Numbered from the stretch's first letter, positions 8,083 through 17,619 are shown. The stretch is 40,053 nucleotides of DNA from Nitrospiraceae bacterium (GCA_003599275.1 QZJG01000024.1:1-40053); one strand, 5' to 3'. Notes: generated from the sequence alone by a model not told the origin. Made by a program: numbers and translations.

Positions 8083-10812
8083 TTATTGAACAATGTCTGC
8101 ATTTTCCGGATTGACCCTCCCCCATGCAGGAAGCTCAACCCACTGCGACCCCGGCAAACCGAAGGGCAGCCCCGCAACACCGTCCGGCAGATCAGACATG
8201 AATTTGACCGGAAGGTTGTATGTCCTGCCGTTTAAAATTAATTTTATTTCTTCTCCCTCTTTGGTCCCTGTTCCCTTTAAGCCGCGCGGATTCAACGCAA
8301 GATAGGGTTTTGACGAAAGTTCCGCCACACCCGGAGAGATCACGCTCAATTCCTCCGAGCCGAATATGTGATAAAGAGGTACGACCAATATTTCGTTATC
8401 ATGGACATTGAAGGCCGCCGGGACAACCGTAAAATATGCAGGTCTTTCGATGTCCCCCGGCTCTATCAACCTCTTGCCCGTATCTCCGCCGCGCAGCGGC
8501 CCGTTGATCTCTCTCTGGAATTTATTGACTGCCTGCACCGAATTCCAGCCCGGCGACCAAAACCTGGGGATGAGCGGCGAAGGATGCCGGCCTTCGTACC
8601 CTTCCATCGAAAAGGAAAATGGGGCGTCCGTATCCTCTGGCGGTTTGGGCTCGTGCACAAGGAAATGTGAAAACATCGCAGTGCGCCCGCTATAGCGGTG
8701 CGGTTGTCTGGGGACCCTCATCCCTGTCTCGCGGTAAGTCGCGCCGGGGGCGATTTCGCGTACTTGTTTGAGTGAAGGAATCGCCTCCGTCATGGCGGCA
8801 GTAATATCATCGAGGGTTTTCCATTGCCCTGCCAATGGAATATGAGAGGCCGCCATCATGTCCCTCAGCCATTGCCTGCTCTCCTGTATATCGAGGCCGG
8901 GAATAAAGACCTGATAGAAACGCTGGGCGCGTCCCTCATTGTTTATGACCGTTCCCGTGGTCTCCGCAAACGAGCCTGCGGGAAGGATGACGTCGGCCTT
9001 TGCAGAGGTCTTTGTAAAGACGTGGTCTATCACTATGACGTTTTTGACTTTATCAAAGAAGCGGTCAAGCTGGGCGGCATCCACCCTCCTGTACAGGTCG
9101 TTCTCAAGGACAATGGCCGCATCAACCCTGCCTTCATCCGCTGCCTTCAGGGCCATGCCTATGCTGCTGCCTCCTATAAAACCCAGCCCCACGCTGTTGC
9201 ACTCAGGCATGGCAAAACAGAGCTGCGCCTTCCGTCCCTTTTCACATAATGCCCACGCTATGTTTGCGGCGGCATGTATTACCGCTTCACTGAGGCAGCC
9301 TGTTCCGGAAACTATCAGCGGCCTTCCCGCATTTCTCAATTCATCAGCTATGCGTTTTGCGAGTCCATGCACTTTTGAACTCAGTCCCGTGACCTCCGGA
9401 AGCTCATTGTTCAATTCGTGCGCTACGGCAAAACCGAGCCGCGCAATGTCATCAGGCGCGCCCCGGAAAGTCCCTGCGGCGATATCGTCAATCCCGGTCC
9501 CTGCCGGAGTGGCGATGAAGAGAGGGCCTCGTTCGCTTTGCATGGCAGCCCTGACCGCTGCATCATGCCAGTCCGGAATTTTCAGCCTCCTCTCCGCCTC
9601 CATCGGCCTCTGTCTCACCGACTGCCTGAGGGCAAGGCCGAGCATCGGCGCTGTATTCAGGACATCTTCTCCAAGCACAAACACCGCGTCCGATTTCATC
9701 ACGTCGTTTAAAGACGCCGAACGCGCAGGCCCTTTCTCCAATATTTTTATGATGGAGGAGATGAGTGCGTGTTCTTTTTCAGACATCCCGGAATAATAAT
9801 TTTCCGGGCCGACCAGCGAGCGCAGCGCAAAGTTTGCCTCAAGCGATGCGCGCGGAGAACCTATGCCGATCACCCTTGCGCCGAAGTGAAGGACGCCTGA
9901 GATATGTTCGAGGACCTCTTCACGTGAGACGGGAATAGCATCAACATTCCTCTCCGGGCGGACCAGGACCTGCGGGATGCGCCTCCCGCTGTTGACGAAC
10001 TCATAGCCGAAACGTCCCCGGTCGCACAGGAAATATCCGTTGACCTCACTGTTGTAGCGGTCCGATACGCGCCTCAGTTTTCCGTAACGTTCTCCGGGGA
10101 TGGTGTTGCATCCCAGACTGCAATGCACGCATACGGAAGGCGCGGTCTGCAGGTCCCATTTCCGTGTGTAATGTTTTTTCAGGGTCTTGTCCGTGAAGAC
10201 CCCGGTAGGGCAAACCTCCACTAAATTTCCGCTGAATTCACTCTGCAGGATACCGTCTTCGTGGCGTCCGAAGTAGACGTGGTCATGCGAGGCAAATACA
10301 TTCAGATCGCGGCCCCCGGCATAATCACGATAAAACCGGACGCAGCGGTAACACTGGATGCAACGGTCCATCTCGTGGTTGACAAAAGGGCCGAGATACT
10401 GGTTGCGGTATGTCCTTTTTTTGAAACGGTACCTGCGGTATGAATGGCCCGTCATTACCGTCATGTCCTGAAGGTGGCATTCACCTCCCTCGTCGCAGAC
10501 CGGACAGTCATGGGGATGGTTTAACATCAGCCATTCAATCACGCCTTTTCGGAAGGCCTTCGCCTCGGGATCGTCTATCGAGATGCGCGTGCCGTCCGCA
10601 GCAGGGGTCATGCATGACATGACTATCTTCCCCCTCGTGTCGGCTTCGTCTTTATACTGTTTCACCGCGCACTGCCGGCATGCGCCTACGGAATGCATCG
10701 CAGGATGCCAACAGAAATACGGAACGTTGAATCCCAGCGAAAGACATGCCTGCAAAAGGTCCTGCCCTTCTTTCACCTCATACGGTTTGTTGTCTATAAA
10801 AATTGTCGCCAT
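8083..10812 (-). CDS. nuoG: NADH-quinone oxidoreductase subunit G
   Basis: This 909-residue peripheral-arm subunit is the largest of complex I. The N-terminus carries the [2Fe-2S] ligands C34, C45, C48 and C67, then the N5 cluster ligands (H99, C103, C106, C112) and a [4Fe-4S] set (C151, C154, C157, C201). The extra N7 motif C228-x2-C231-x3-C235-x27-C263 is also present, as in E. coli and Thermus. The remainder is a molybdopterin-oxidoreductase-like fold without obvious cofactor function. Its ATG overlaps the nuoF stop codon by one base. Confidence 0.97.
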   Translation of the reverse strand: MATIFIDNKPYEVKEGQDLLQACLSLGFNVPYFCWHPAMHSVGACRQCAVKQYKDEADTRGKIVMSCMTPAADGTRISIDDPEAKAFRKGVIEWLMLNHPHDCPVCDEGGECHLQDMTVMTGHSYRRYRFKKRTYRNQYLGPFVNHEMDRCIQCYRCVRFYRDYAGGRDLNVFASHDHVYFGRHEDGILQSEFSGNLVEVCPTGVFTDKTLKKHYTRKWDLQTAPSVCVHCSLGCNTIPGERYGKLRRVSDRYNSEVNGYFLCDRGRFGYEFVNSGRRIPQVLVRPERNVDAIPVSREEVLEHISGVLHFGARVIGIGSPRASLEANFALRSLVGPENYYSGMSEKEHALISSIIKILEKGPARSASLNDVMKSDAVFVLGEDVLNTAPMLGLALRQSVRQRPMEAERRLKIPDWHDAAVRAAMQSERGPLFIATPAGTGIDDIAAGTFRGAPDDIARLGFAVAHELNNELPEVTGLSSKVHGLAKRIADELRNAGRPLIVSGTGCLSEAVIHAAANIAWALCEKGRKAQLCFAMPECNSVGLGFIGGSSIGMALKAADEGRVDAAIVLENDLYRRVDAAQLDRFFDKVKNVIVIDHVFTKTSAKADVILPAGSFAETTGTVINNEGRAQRFYQVFIPGLDIQESRQWLRDMMAASHIPLAGQWKTLDDITAAMTEAIPSLKQVREIAPGATYRETGMRVPRQPHRYSGRTAMFSHFLVHEPKPPEDTDAPFSFSMEGYEGRHPSPLIPRFWSPGWNSVQAVNKFQREINGPLRGGDTGKRLIEPGDIERPAYFTVVPAAFNVHDNEILVVPLYHIFGSEELSVISPGVAELSSKPYLALNPRGLKGTGTKEGEEIKLILNGRTYNLPVKFMSDLPDGVAGLPFGLPGSQWVELPAWGRVNPENADIVQ

Positions 10813-12086
10813 TATTTATACGAACACCTCTTCTCCCTTATATGCCGCTCGAAATCCTCCCTGAAATATTTCAGCGCGCTCTGAAGGGGCTCCACCGCGC
10901 CCGGGGCGTGCGCGCAAAAGGTATTTCCGGGTCCCAATAGTTTTGTGTGCTCTTTCAGGATTTCGATGTCGCCTGCCTCACCCTTCCCTTCTTCAATCGC
11001 CCTGAGAATTTTGGCAAGCCACGGCAGTCCCTCGCGGCATGGAGTGCACCACCCGCAGGATTCACGCGCAAAGAATTCCTCAAGATTATGCACCATCCCG
11101 ACAGGGCAGGTTTTATCGTCAAGGACTATCATAGTGCCCGTGCCCATGCGGCTTCCGGCCTTCTGCACGGAATCAAAATCCATCTTCACGTCAAGATGCT
11201 CCCCGACAAGAAAATCCGTTGAGCCCCCTCCGGGCATTACGCCTCGAAATTTATACCCGTCAATCATGCCTCCCGCATGTTCCTCAAGCAGCTCGCGTAT
11301 TGTCGTCCCCATGGGCAATTCCCATGCGCCCGGTCTGTTGACCCTGCCGCTTACCCCGTAAATTTTCGTGCCTCCGTCGCCTGAACGGCCCAGGCCTTTA
11401 AACCATTCCGCTCCATTGCTGATGATATGAGGCACATTGCAGACAGTCTCCGTATTGTTGACTACGCTCGGCTTCCCCCATAGTCCGCACACCTGGGGAA
11501 ACGGGGGCTTCGTCCTCGGTATCGCACGCCTGCCTTCCATCGCATTTAACAGCGCCGTCTCCTCTCCGCAGATATAACGCCCCGCACTGACATGGAGATA
11601 AAGCTCAAGGCTGTAATCCGACCCCATGATATTTTTGCCAAGGTAATTTTCAGCGTAAGCCTCGGCGATTGCGCGCGCCAGACGCTCTTCAGCTAATTTG
11701 TACGCCCATCGGAGAAAGATATAGGCAATGTCCGCCTGAATTGCATAAGAGCTGACGATTGCGCCTTCAATTACCTGATGAGGGTCTCCTTCGAGAAGTA
11801 ACCTGTCCTTGAATGCGCCGGGCTCCATCTCGTCGGCATTTACCAGAAAATACTTCGGGCGCGGCGCATCGTCTCCCATGGGGACGAAGCTCCACTTCAT
11901 GCCGGTGGGAAATCCCGCGCCTCCCCTTCCCCGGAGGTTTGACGCCTTTACCTCTTCCTGCACCTGCTGCGGCGTCATCTTCAGGGCCTTGCGCACCGCC
12001 TGATAGCCGCCGCTTTTTTCATATTCCTTCAGGGTAAGCGGCCCCCTTCCGGGACGAATGTTTTTTGTAAGAGGTTTCTTTTTCAT
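10812..12086 (-). CDS. nuoF: NADH-quinone oxidoreductase subunit F (NADH/FMN)
   Basis: This 424-residue subunit oxidises NADH. It shows the glycine-rich nucleotide-binding segment LRGRGGAGFPTGMKWSF (51-67) and the FMN region around YICGEETALLNAMEGR. The N3 [4Fe-4S] ligands are C344, C347, C350 and C391 (SCGWCTPC, then FCAHAPGA). It pairs with NuoE, encoded immediately upstream with a 9-base gap, and its end overlaps the nuoG start. Confidence 0.97.
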   Translation of the reverse strand: MKKKPLTKNIRPGRGPLTLKEYEKSGGYQAVRKALKMTPQQVQEEVKASNLRGRGGAGFPTGMKWSFVPMGDDAPRPKYFLVNADEMEPGAFKDRLLLEGDPHQVIEGAIVSSYAIQADIAYIFLRWAYKLAEERLARAIAEAYAENYLGKNIMGSDYSLELYLHVSAGRYICGEETALLNAMEGRRAIPRTKPPFPQVCGLWGKPSVVNNTETVCNVPHIISNGAEWFKGLGRSGDGGTKIYGVSGRVNRPGAWELPMGTTIRELLEEHAGGMIDGYKFRGVMPGGGSTDFLVGEHLDVKMDFDSVQKAGSRMGTGTMIVLDDKTCPVGMVHNLEEFFARESCGWCTPCREGLPWLAKILRAIEEGKGEAGDIEILKEHTKLLGPGNTFCAHAPGAVEPLQSALKYFREDFERHIREKRCSYK

Positions 12087-12095
12087 GACATTTCC

Positions 12096-12557
12096 CTACC
12101 TGTATTTCTCTAATATTCCGTCGATCTTTTCAAAAGTCAGATTCCCATAGAGCTCATCATCTATCATCATGGCTGGAGCGATGTTGCATGCGCCAAGACA
12201 GGATATGGGTAAAAGCGTAAACTGGCCGTCGGAGCTGGTCTCACCGGCATCGATGCCGAGGCGTACCTTGAGATGCCTCCGCACGATATCGTATCCCATG
12301 ACCCAGCAGCTTACGCCGTCGCATACCCGTATAACATGCTTGCCTGCTGGTCTCCGGAATATCTGGCTGTAAAATGTCGCCACGCCGTCCAGCTCGTCGG
12401 GCGTCATCTCAAGAAGCTCCGCGATGTCTCTGACTTCATCCGACACCCAGCCCCTGTGACGCTGTACGATCTTCAGGGCTTCGACGCACGCGGCCTGCTT
12501 GTGCGCATGCCGCTTCAATTCATCCCGGATCTCTTTTCTTTCTTCTTCAGTTAACAT
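12096..12557 (-). CDS. nuoE: NADH-quinone oxidoreductase subunit E ([2Fe-2S])
   Basis: This 153-residue thioredoxin-like [2Fe-2S] subunit has ligands C79, C84, C120 and C124 (CDGVSC, then CLGAC), cluster N1a. Length and motif spacing are normal. No clear Shine-Dalgarno sequence stands before the ATG; the upstream bases are an A/T run. A 169-base, repeat-filled gap separates it from nuoCD. Confidence 0.96.
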   Translation of the reverse strand: MLTEEERKEIRDELKRHAHKQAACVEALKIVQRHRGWVSDEVRDIAELLEMTPDELDGVATFYSQIFRRPAGKHVIRVCDGVSCWVMGYDIVRRHLKVRLGIDAGETSSDGQFTLLPISCLGACNIAPAMMIDDELYGNLTFEKIDGILEKYR

Positions 12558-12601
12558 GTGTTTTTTTTAATTAATAAATATTCTTCGCGCCTGTCGTCGT
12601 C

Positions 12602-12621
12602 ATTCCCGTGTAAACGGGAAT
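12602..12621. repeat. Short palindrome ATTCCCGT-N4-ACGGGAAT
   Basis: A perfect 8-bp palindrome around a GTAA loop lies in the nuoE-nuoCD gap, in the context GTCGTCATTCCCG...CGGGAATCCAG. Intergenic repeats built on this core are common in many bacterial genomes. It would form a small stable hairpin in the nuo transcript. Confidence 0.6.
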
Positions 12622-12636
12622 CCAGTTCTTTCAAGC

Positions 12637-12728
12637 CTTAACTCCTAACTCTTAACTCCTAACTCTCAACTCTTAACTCTTAACTCTTAACTCTTAACTC
12701 TTAACTCTTAACTCCTAACTCTTAACTC
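12637..12728. repeat. Heptanucleotide tandem repeat (nuoE-nuoCD gap)
   Basis: About thirteen units of TTAACTC with single-base variants (CTAACTC, CAACTCT) run from the middle of the spacer up to the nuoCD stop codon. This is the longest and most regular of the heptamer tracts in the window. It has no coding capacity on the transcribed strand and separates nuoCD from nuoE. Confidence 0.9.
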
Positions 12729-14490
12729 ACCGGTCCACATCAGCAAGCACAAAATCGATGCTCCCCAAAATCGCCAGCAAATCGGACACCATCAGTCCCC
12801 GGCTTATTAACGGTATCATCTGCATGTGCGGGAAAGAAGGCGTCCGTATGCGCGTCCGGTATGAGACCGTGTTCCCGTCGCTTATGAGATAGTAGCCGTT
12901 GCTCCCTTTGGAATTCTCAATGCTGCAGAATGCCTCTGCCGCAGGCACGACAGGCCCCCAGCTAACATTCAGAAAATGCGTAATGAGTGTCTCTATATCA
13001 TGCATTGTACGTTCCTTTCGCGGGGGCGTGGCGAGCGGGTGATCGGATTTGTACGCGCCGGGAGGCATGTTCTTCAGGCACTGTTCGATGATGCGCAGGC
13101 TCTGCCGCATCTCCTCGACGTGGACCGCACAACGGTCGTAGCAGTCTCCGTTTGTTCCAACGGGTATATCGAATTCAAACTGGTCATAGCCGGAGTATGG
13201 TCTTTTTTTCCTCCAGTCCCAGGCGAGGCCTGCTGCGCGAAGTCCGGGGCCCGTAACTCCCCATTCTATGGCCTCATCAATTGTGTAACTGCCGATGCCT
13301 TTTGTGCGCGCCCTGAAAATGGCATTTTTCATTACTATACTGTCGTATTCATTCAGCCTGCCGGGCAGATAATTCAGGAAGTCCTGAATGAGCCTGTCCC
13401 AGCCATTTGGTAAATCCTGCGCGACCCCTCCAATACGGAACCATCCCGGGTGCATGCGGCCCCCGCATATCGCCTCGACAATTCCAAAGACGCGCTCGCG
13501 GTCGCTGAATGTATAAAACACCGGAGACATGGCCCCTACGTCCTGGGCGAACGTGCCGTAAAAAACGAGGTGGCTCGCTATGCGGAACAGCTCCGACATC
13601 ATGACGCGGATGACCTTTGCCCTGTCCGGGACCTCGATACCCGCCATCTTCTCGACGGCCATCACGTAAGGAAGGTTGTTCAGGACGCCGCTCAGGTAGT
13701 CGATGCGGTCGGTATATGGAATGTATGTGTGCCATGACTGGCGCTCGCCCATCTTTTCCGCTCCCCTGTGGTGAAAGCCGATATCTACGACGGCATCGGA
13801 AATCTCTTCTCCGTCCAGTTCAAGTATGATGCGGAGCAGTCCGTGGGTCCCCGGATGGTGCGGCCCCAAATTCAGAAACATATAATCAGTGTCTTCTCCC
13901 CTGCGCTCCATGCCCCAGTCCTCAGGCCTGAACTGAAGCGCCTTCTGCTCTTTTATCTCTTTTTCCTCGGGAAGCTGAAATGGCCCTATGTCCGTTGCGC
14001 GCGCGGGGTGGTCCTTTCGCAATGGATGCCCTTCCCACGTCGGCGGCATCAGTATCCGCCTCAGGTGCGGATGTCCTTCAACGCCGATCCCGAACATGTC
14101 CCATATCTCGCGTTCATACCAGTTTGCCGAGGGCCAGATGCCGGTTATTGAATTTATCGACGGATATTCTCCCTTGAGCGCGACCTTTAACAGGATGTCC
14201 TCATTGCGGTCGAATGACATGAGATGATACACGACCGTAAAATCGCTGTCAGGCAGACCCTGACGATTTGCGCGGACGCGCTCGTCGATTGCGAAGAGAT
14301 CATAGAGCATGCGATAAGGCTGTTCAGCCTCTTCTTTCAGATACCGCGCGATATCGCAGAGACTGTCTTTGCCCGTCCAGACAGTGGTAATACCATCCGC
14401 CGTCTCCTGCACCGCAACAGCGCCTTCGCCGAACCTGTCTTGCAGCTTGAGGAAAATATCGTCAACCTTTTGGCCCATATTGTCCCTCAA
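12727..14490 (-). CDS. nuoCD: NADH-quinone oxidoreductase fused subunits C and D
   Basis: This is a 587-residue fusion. Residues about 1-190 are NuoC-like, with [25 protein letters not shown]. Residues about 200-587 are NuoD-like, with [37 protein letters not shown] and the terminal [11 protein letters not shown]. NuoD lines the quinone site with NuoB. Fusion of C and D also occurs in E. coli and many other bacteria. The gene is separated from nuoB by a 184-base gap holding a long inverted-repeat element. Confidence 0.97.
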   Translation of the reverse strand: MRDNMGQKVDDIFLKLQDRFGEGAVAVQETADGITTVWTGKDSLCDIARYLKEEAEQPYRMLYDLFAIDERVRANRQGLPDSDFTVVYHLMSFDRNEDILLKVALKGEYPSINSITGIWPSANWYEREIWDMFGIGVEGHPHLRRILMPPTWEGHPLRKDHPARATDIGPFQLPEEKEIKEQKALQFRPEDWGMERRGEDTDYMFLNLGPHHPGTHGLLRIILELDGEEISDAVVDIGFHHRGAEKMGERQSWHTYIPYTDRIDYLSGVLNNLPYVMAVEKMAGIEVPDRAKVIRVMMSELFRIASHLVFYGTFAQDVGAMSPVFYTFSDRERVFGIVEAICGGRMHPGWFRIGGVAQDLPNGWDRLIQDFLNYLPGRLNEYDSIVMKNAIFRARTKGIGSYTIDEAIEWGVTGPGLRAAGLAWDWRKKRPYSGYDQFEFDIPVGTNGDCYDRCAVHVEEMRQSLRIIEQCLKNMPPGAYKSDHPLATPPRKERTMHDIETLITHFLNVSWGPVVPAAEAFCSIENSKGSNGYYLISDGNTVSYRTRIRTPSFPHMQMIPLISRGLMVSDLLAILGSIDFVLADVDR

Positions 14491-14662
14491 TAAAGAGCAG
14501 GCATAAAAGAAAACATGTTGTGCGATACCTTAGCCGGTCATTGCGGCTGTAAGTCTTATTTAGAAAAAAGTTCCCGACAAGCAGGAACAACATTTTATGG
14601 CAGGCAGGCAACTTTAATTATCCTATCGCTTTCAAAATGTTTTCGATGATACCTGCTCTTTA
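14491..14662. mobile_element. MITE-like element with long imperfect terminal inverted repeats
   Basis: The gap between nuoB and nuoCD is almost exactly filled by a 172-base segment beginning TAAAGAGCAGG and ending with its reverse complement CCTGCTCTTTA. The similarity of the two ends extends inward for roughly 40 bases: GAAAACAT, TTG and GCGATA recur in order in both arms. An internal hairpin with arms GTTCC and GGAAC is also present. There is no coding capacity. It could be a non-autonomous transposon or a structured intercistronic RNA; no clear target duplication is visible beyond a possible TA. Confidence 0.5.
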
Positions 14663-14674
14663 AGTTCAAACACG

Positions 14675-15271
14675 TTAAACCTCATCAGGAGAACGAAGTA
14701 TCGTCGTCCGGCGTCTCCCGTCCCGTTTGAGATTACGCATGGACGGCATGTCCGCCTTTTCAACCTTCTGAGGGCCAACTACCCAGCTCAATGGCCTCTT
14801 CTCCCTGCCTATCTGCTCGCGGAGGAGCAGAAGTCCTTCCATAAAGGCGTCGGGCCGTGGCGGACATCCGGGGACATACACGTCAACCGGCATAAACTTG
14901 TCCACTCCCTGCACAACGCTGTAAATATCGTACATGCCGCCGGAATTGGCGCAGGAGCCCATGGAGATGACCCAGCGCGGCTCCATCATCTGCTCGTACA
15001 ACTGTTTGATGACCGGGGCTATCTTGACGAACACCGTGCCTGCAATGACCATAAGGTCAGCCTCACGCGGCGTGCCCCTTATGACCTCCGAGCCGAAACG
15101 GGCAATATCGTATTTGCTGGTGATGCTCGTCGCCATCTCCACAAAACAGCACGAAAGTCCGAAGTGGAAAGGCCAGATGGAATTCTTCCGTCCCCATGCA
15201 ATAAGGTCATGGAGACGCGTCAGCAGAACGCTGCGCGAGACAGCGTCCTCAAGCGGGGTATCCGGGCGCAT
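14675..15271 (-). CDS. nuoB: NADH-quinone oxidoreductase subunit B
   Basis: This subunit binds cluster N2, the last iron-sulfur centre before quinone. The ligands are the adjacent C41-C42 ([11 protein letters not shown]), C107 (GSCANSGG) and C136 ([11 protein letters not shown]). I chose the ATG at 15271 (198 residues) because a GGAGAGG ribosome binding site precedes it and it begins just after the nuoA stop. An upstream in-frame ATG at 15319 would overlap nuoA by 41 bases and add a non-conserved tail. Confidence 0.95.
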   Translation of the reverse strand: MRPDTPLEDAVSRSVLLTRLHDLIAWGRKNSIWPFHFGLSCCFVEMATSITSKYDIARFGSEVIRGTPREADLMVIAGTVFVKIAPVIKQLYEQMMEPRWVISMGSCANSGGMYDIYSVVQGVDKFMPVDVYVPGCPPRPDAFMEGLLLLREQIGREKRPLSWVVGPQKVEKADMPSMRNLKRDGRRRTTILRSPDEV

Positions 15272-15278
15272 TGCTCTT

Positions 15279-15680
15279 TCACCTCTCCATGTACTTTTTC
15301 TTTTGACTTCCCCATTCAAGGGCGCCGAGCCTCCAGAGATAAATTAACGCCGCCGTCAGTACGCCGACAAAGACAAGCATCTCTATGTAACCCGCCCACT
15401 GGAGTTCACGGACAGACACGGCCCATGCAAAGATAAATACGGCCTCGATATCGAAGATGACGAAGAACATCGCGACAAGATAAAATTTCACATCGAACCT
15501 CATCCGCGCGGTACCCGTTGAGGCGATGCCGGATTCATAGGGAACGCCGGTGGCCCTTTCCTTATGACGCTGCCCCAAAAAATACGACGTGAAGAGCATA
15601 AGGAGCGGGACGGCCAGGGCCGCGGCAAAATATACGGCAAGCGGCCACAAAGTGTTTGCATTTAAATCCTGAGCATCCAA
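15279..15680 (-). CDS. nuoA: NADH-quinone oxidoreductase subunit A
   Basis: This 133-residue, three-helix membrane subunit has the conserved loop [38 protein letters not shown]-type pattern, whose Cys is replaced by Ala or Ser in many bacteria. It is the first gene of the nuo operon. A GGAGGTTGTCTG-like ribosome binding site lies upstream of its ATG, so the operon promoter should be within 15681-15883, where I cannot pick a confident -35/-10 pair. Confidence 0.95.
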   Translation of the reverse strand: MDAQDLNANTLWPLAVYFAAALAVPLLMLFTSYFLGQRHKERATGVPYESGIASTGTARMRFDVKFYLVAMFFVIFDIEAVFIFAWAVSVRELQWAGYIEMLVFVGVLTAALIYLWRLGALEWGSQKKKYMER

Positions 15681-15883
15681 CAGACAACCTCCTGCCTAAA
15701 ACGATATCACAACGTCAGGCGATGTCAAGGTTGAACGGGGGGCGGTTCAGGAAATTTGTCCTGAACAGACAGGGGAATTTTGCCGGCTTATCGGATACAC
15801 GTGAGGGAGAGAAAAAAAAGAGACCGCGAGAGCGCAGCGGGAACACAGCCGCGCCCCCCGTATCTTACAGGGAGTTTCGCGGA

Positions 15884-16711
15884 CTAACCCACTGAGACCT
15901 GCATAATATCTTCGGCCTGCAATTTGCCTTTCTCACGTTTCGATCTGGCTATTCTGAATTCAAAAATCTTGTTGCGGCTCGGCAGTCCGCCCAGATCGAT
16001 ATCGCCGGCAAATTGCGAATCATGAAAATATACCGTTTCATAGGGGGAATCTTCATCCCTGGTATCGGTTATCCAGAGGTCCCCCAATTGCCTGATGAAC
16101 CGCATGAAGCCGTAACTCTCATTCTGCCTGTAATAATAACAGATGCCCCGGACCCGCGATCCGGCCTTTCCCCATGCCTTTGGTTCCTGTGGCTGGCTGA
16201 CCGGCAGCAGGTTCGGGATAAGATAACCGGACATAAACATGTCCGCTTCCCTCCTTAATTCCCACGACACATGATCAAAAGCCACGGCTTCGACCCTGCA
16301 CCCTTTGTTCTGCAAGGCGCGTACAACCTGGACAAAGTCACCGTCACCCGTTACCAGAAGGACCCGGTCCAGGTTCTCCGACTGTAAAAGCGCATCCACG
16401 GCCATGTCCAGGTCCGCATTCGCCTTCGCGAATTCAAGACCTTCCTCGTCCCTGAACCACTTCACCTCTTTTTCGATGACCTTGAAGCCATACTCTCTCA
16501 ATGTAAAAAAGAAGTTCCGTATCTTCGTCTCATAAATCGAATCATTTTTCGCGCGCCGTTTGTCAAAACCGACATATGCGTTCAGCCTTACCGGCTGGGC
16601 GCTGTCACGGCACGCAAACTTTCTCAGGATATCGTACTGCATGCCGAATCCTCCGTTCCTCCGGATATTCTCCACGTCCACATAAACTCCGACTTTTGCA
16701 ATAGCCGACAT
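15884..16711 (-). CDS. NYN-domain (LabA/DUF88-type) nuclease fused to a cold-shock-like domain
   Basis: The 275-residue protein starts with an NYN/PIN-like nuclease domain (about 1-165). Acidic residues typical of the metal site are visible: D12 in VYVDVEN, D100/D102/D106 in NADLDMAVDALL, and D123/D125 in VTGDGDFVQVV. Residues about 185-275 look like an OB-fold or cold-shock-type RNA-binding domain (GICYYYRQNESYGFMRFI, then VYFHDSQF, then KIFEFRIARSKREKGKLQAEDI). This suggests an RNA-directed nuclease, but substrate and role are unknown. A GGAGG site precedes the ATG at 16711. Confidence 0.8.
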   Translation of the reverse strand: MSAIAKVGVYVDVENIRRNGGFGMQYDILRKFACRDSAQPVRLNAYVGFDKRRAKNDSIYETKIRNFFFTLREYGFKVIEKEVKWFRDEEGLEFAKANADLDMAVDALLQSENLDRVLLVTGDGDFVQVVRALQNKGCRVEAVAFDHVSWELRREADMFMSGYLIPNLLPVSQPQEPKAWGKAGSRVRGICYYYRQNESYGFMRFIRQLGDLWITDTRDEDSPYETVYFHDSQFAGDIDLGGLPSRNKIFEFRIARSKREKGKLQAEDIMQVSVG

Positions 16712-16813
16712 AAAATTGCCTCCATATTGAGCTTGATAAAATAAATGATAATATACCTGAGAATATACAATATTTACAGGGCGGCATAAAGCCTGTGATC
16801 TGGAGGCAGCCTG

Positions 16814-16996
16814 TTGACGGATGTGCCGCTCTGGCCATGGCCCATGGAAGACAGGACCAGAACGGAAACCCTCCAGGTGTCAGGCAAATGCGTGAGCGTA
16901 ACGTTTGAGTATGACGGCAGTTGCACAGGCGGACTATGGAAAACATTGCCCGAAATATATAATATTAAAACAAAAGGCAATGCAGAAAAGAGATGA
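16814..16996 (+). CDS. Small hypothetical protein (TTG start)
   Basis: This 60-residue frame has no recognisable family. It begins with TTG, placed seven bases after a good GGAGG site. It is rich in Pro, Trp and Thr at the start (VPLWPWPMEDRTRTET) and has two Cys (GKCVSVTFEYDGSC), a pattern that could be a small folded domain. Its end overlaps the start of the next small gene by 17 bases, suggesting coupling. It may be spurious. Confidence 0.35.
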   Translation: MTDVPLWPWPMEDRTRTETLQVSGKCVSVTFEYDGSCTGGLWKTLPEIYNIKTKGNAEKR

Positions 16997-17273
16997 CAAT
17001 CATTTTACACGTGAGTTCTGGCGGCGACAGGGGCGTCAGCTTTTGGCTATTGCGGCAGCGCTTTTTCTCGTTTTATTGCTTGCCGTAGTCTATAAACGCC
17101 AGGACCTCTTCGGTGAATACTCAAAAAATACCCTTGTCGCGGCCCAGATTGTGGTAATAACCGTGTTTATTGGTTTTACAGCCTTTAACTGGAGATGTCC
17201 CGCATGTAAAAAATATCTCGGAAAAGATATTTCTAAACGCGCATGCAGGCACTGTAAAACCAGGTTGAGATAA
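16980..17273 (+). CDS. Small membrane protein with C-terminal zinc ribbon
   Basis: The protein is about 97 residues from the ATG at 16980, which has an AAAGG site four bases upstream; an earlier ATG at 16911 is possible. Two hydrophobic segments follow a basic N-terminus (LLAIAAALFLVLLLAVV and LVAAQIVVITVFIGFTAF). The tail is a C-x2-C ... C-x2-C zinc-ribbon-like segment (CPACKKYLGKDISKRACRHC). No specific function can be assigned. It probably forms a two-gene unit with the small frame at 16814. Confidence 0.6.
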   Translation: MQKRDDNHFTREFWRRQGRQLLAIAAALFLVLLLAVVYKRQDLFGEYSKNTLVAAQIVVITVFIGFTAFNWRCPACKKYLGKDISKRACRHCKTRLR

Positions 17274-17341
17274 CAGAAGGGATAAATCTTCGACCATAGT
17301 GCGTATAAACTCGCGGTCCTGCCGTACAGCGCAAGCATGGT

Positions 17342-17370
17342 TTATCAATTATTATAGTGTGTGTTATACT
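17342..17370 (+). promoter_or_regulatory. Candidate sigma-70-type promoter for pnp-prfC
   Basis: TTATCA (17342-17347), a 17-base spacer and TATACT (17365-17370) give a plausible housekeeping promoter with a good -10 and weak -35. Transcription would start near 17377 and leave a leader of about 240 nt before pnp. Confidence 0.45.
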
Positions 17371-17482
17371 TGCGCATGTCATGTAGATTTAACATCGATA
17401 CTGTTTTGATCTCTCGCCAGCCATTCCCCCTTTTTCCGTGCATGGATTGCTGATTTAGAACAAAAGCTGTTATGTCTGCGCG

Positions 17483-17519
17483 AAGGCCCACCCCGATGGA
17501 AACGGGGGAGCCGGGCTTT
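17483..17519 (+). promoter_or_regulatory. Structured leader hairpin upstream of pnp
   Basis: The leader folds into a two-tier hairpin. AAGGCCC (17483-17489) pairs with GGGCTTT (17513-17519) with one G-U, and inside it CCCCG (17491-17495) pairs with CGGGG (17503-17507) around an ATGGAAA loop. In E. coli the pnp leader hairpin is the target of RNase III and PNPase autoregulation, so a similar role is possible. I do not recognise a known riboswitch class. Confidence 0.5.
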
Positions 17520-17619
17520 AAAATCGAAGGACAAAATGCTTCAACTTTCTGAAAACAAATAGAGACAAGCAGGGCGATACCGAATATCAGCCGGCTTGGA
17601 ATAAGGAGAAAAAGAAAAA

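Noticed and set aside
12637-12728. TTAACTC tract as a CRISPR array
   Set aside because: Units are seven bases in direct tandem with no spacers.
15272-15319. Upstream start of NuoB
   Set aside because: The extra 16 residues overlap nuoA; the ATG at 15271 has a good GGAGAGG site and starts just after the nuoA stop.
17461-17619. pnp leader as a c-di-GMP, fluoride or other known riboswitch
   Set aside because: I cannot match the conserved cores of the classes I know; only a plain two-tier hairpin is supported.
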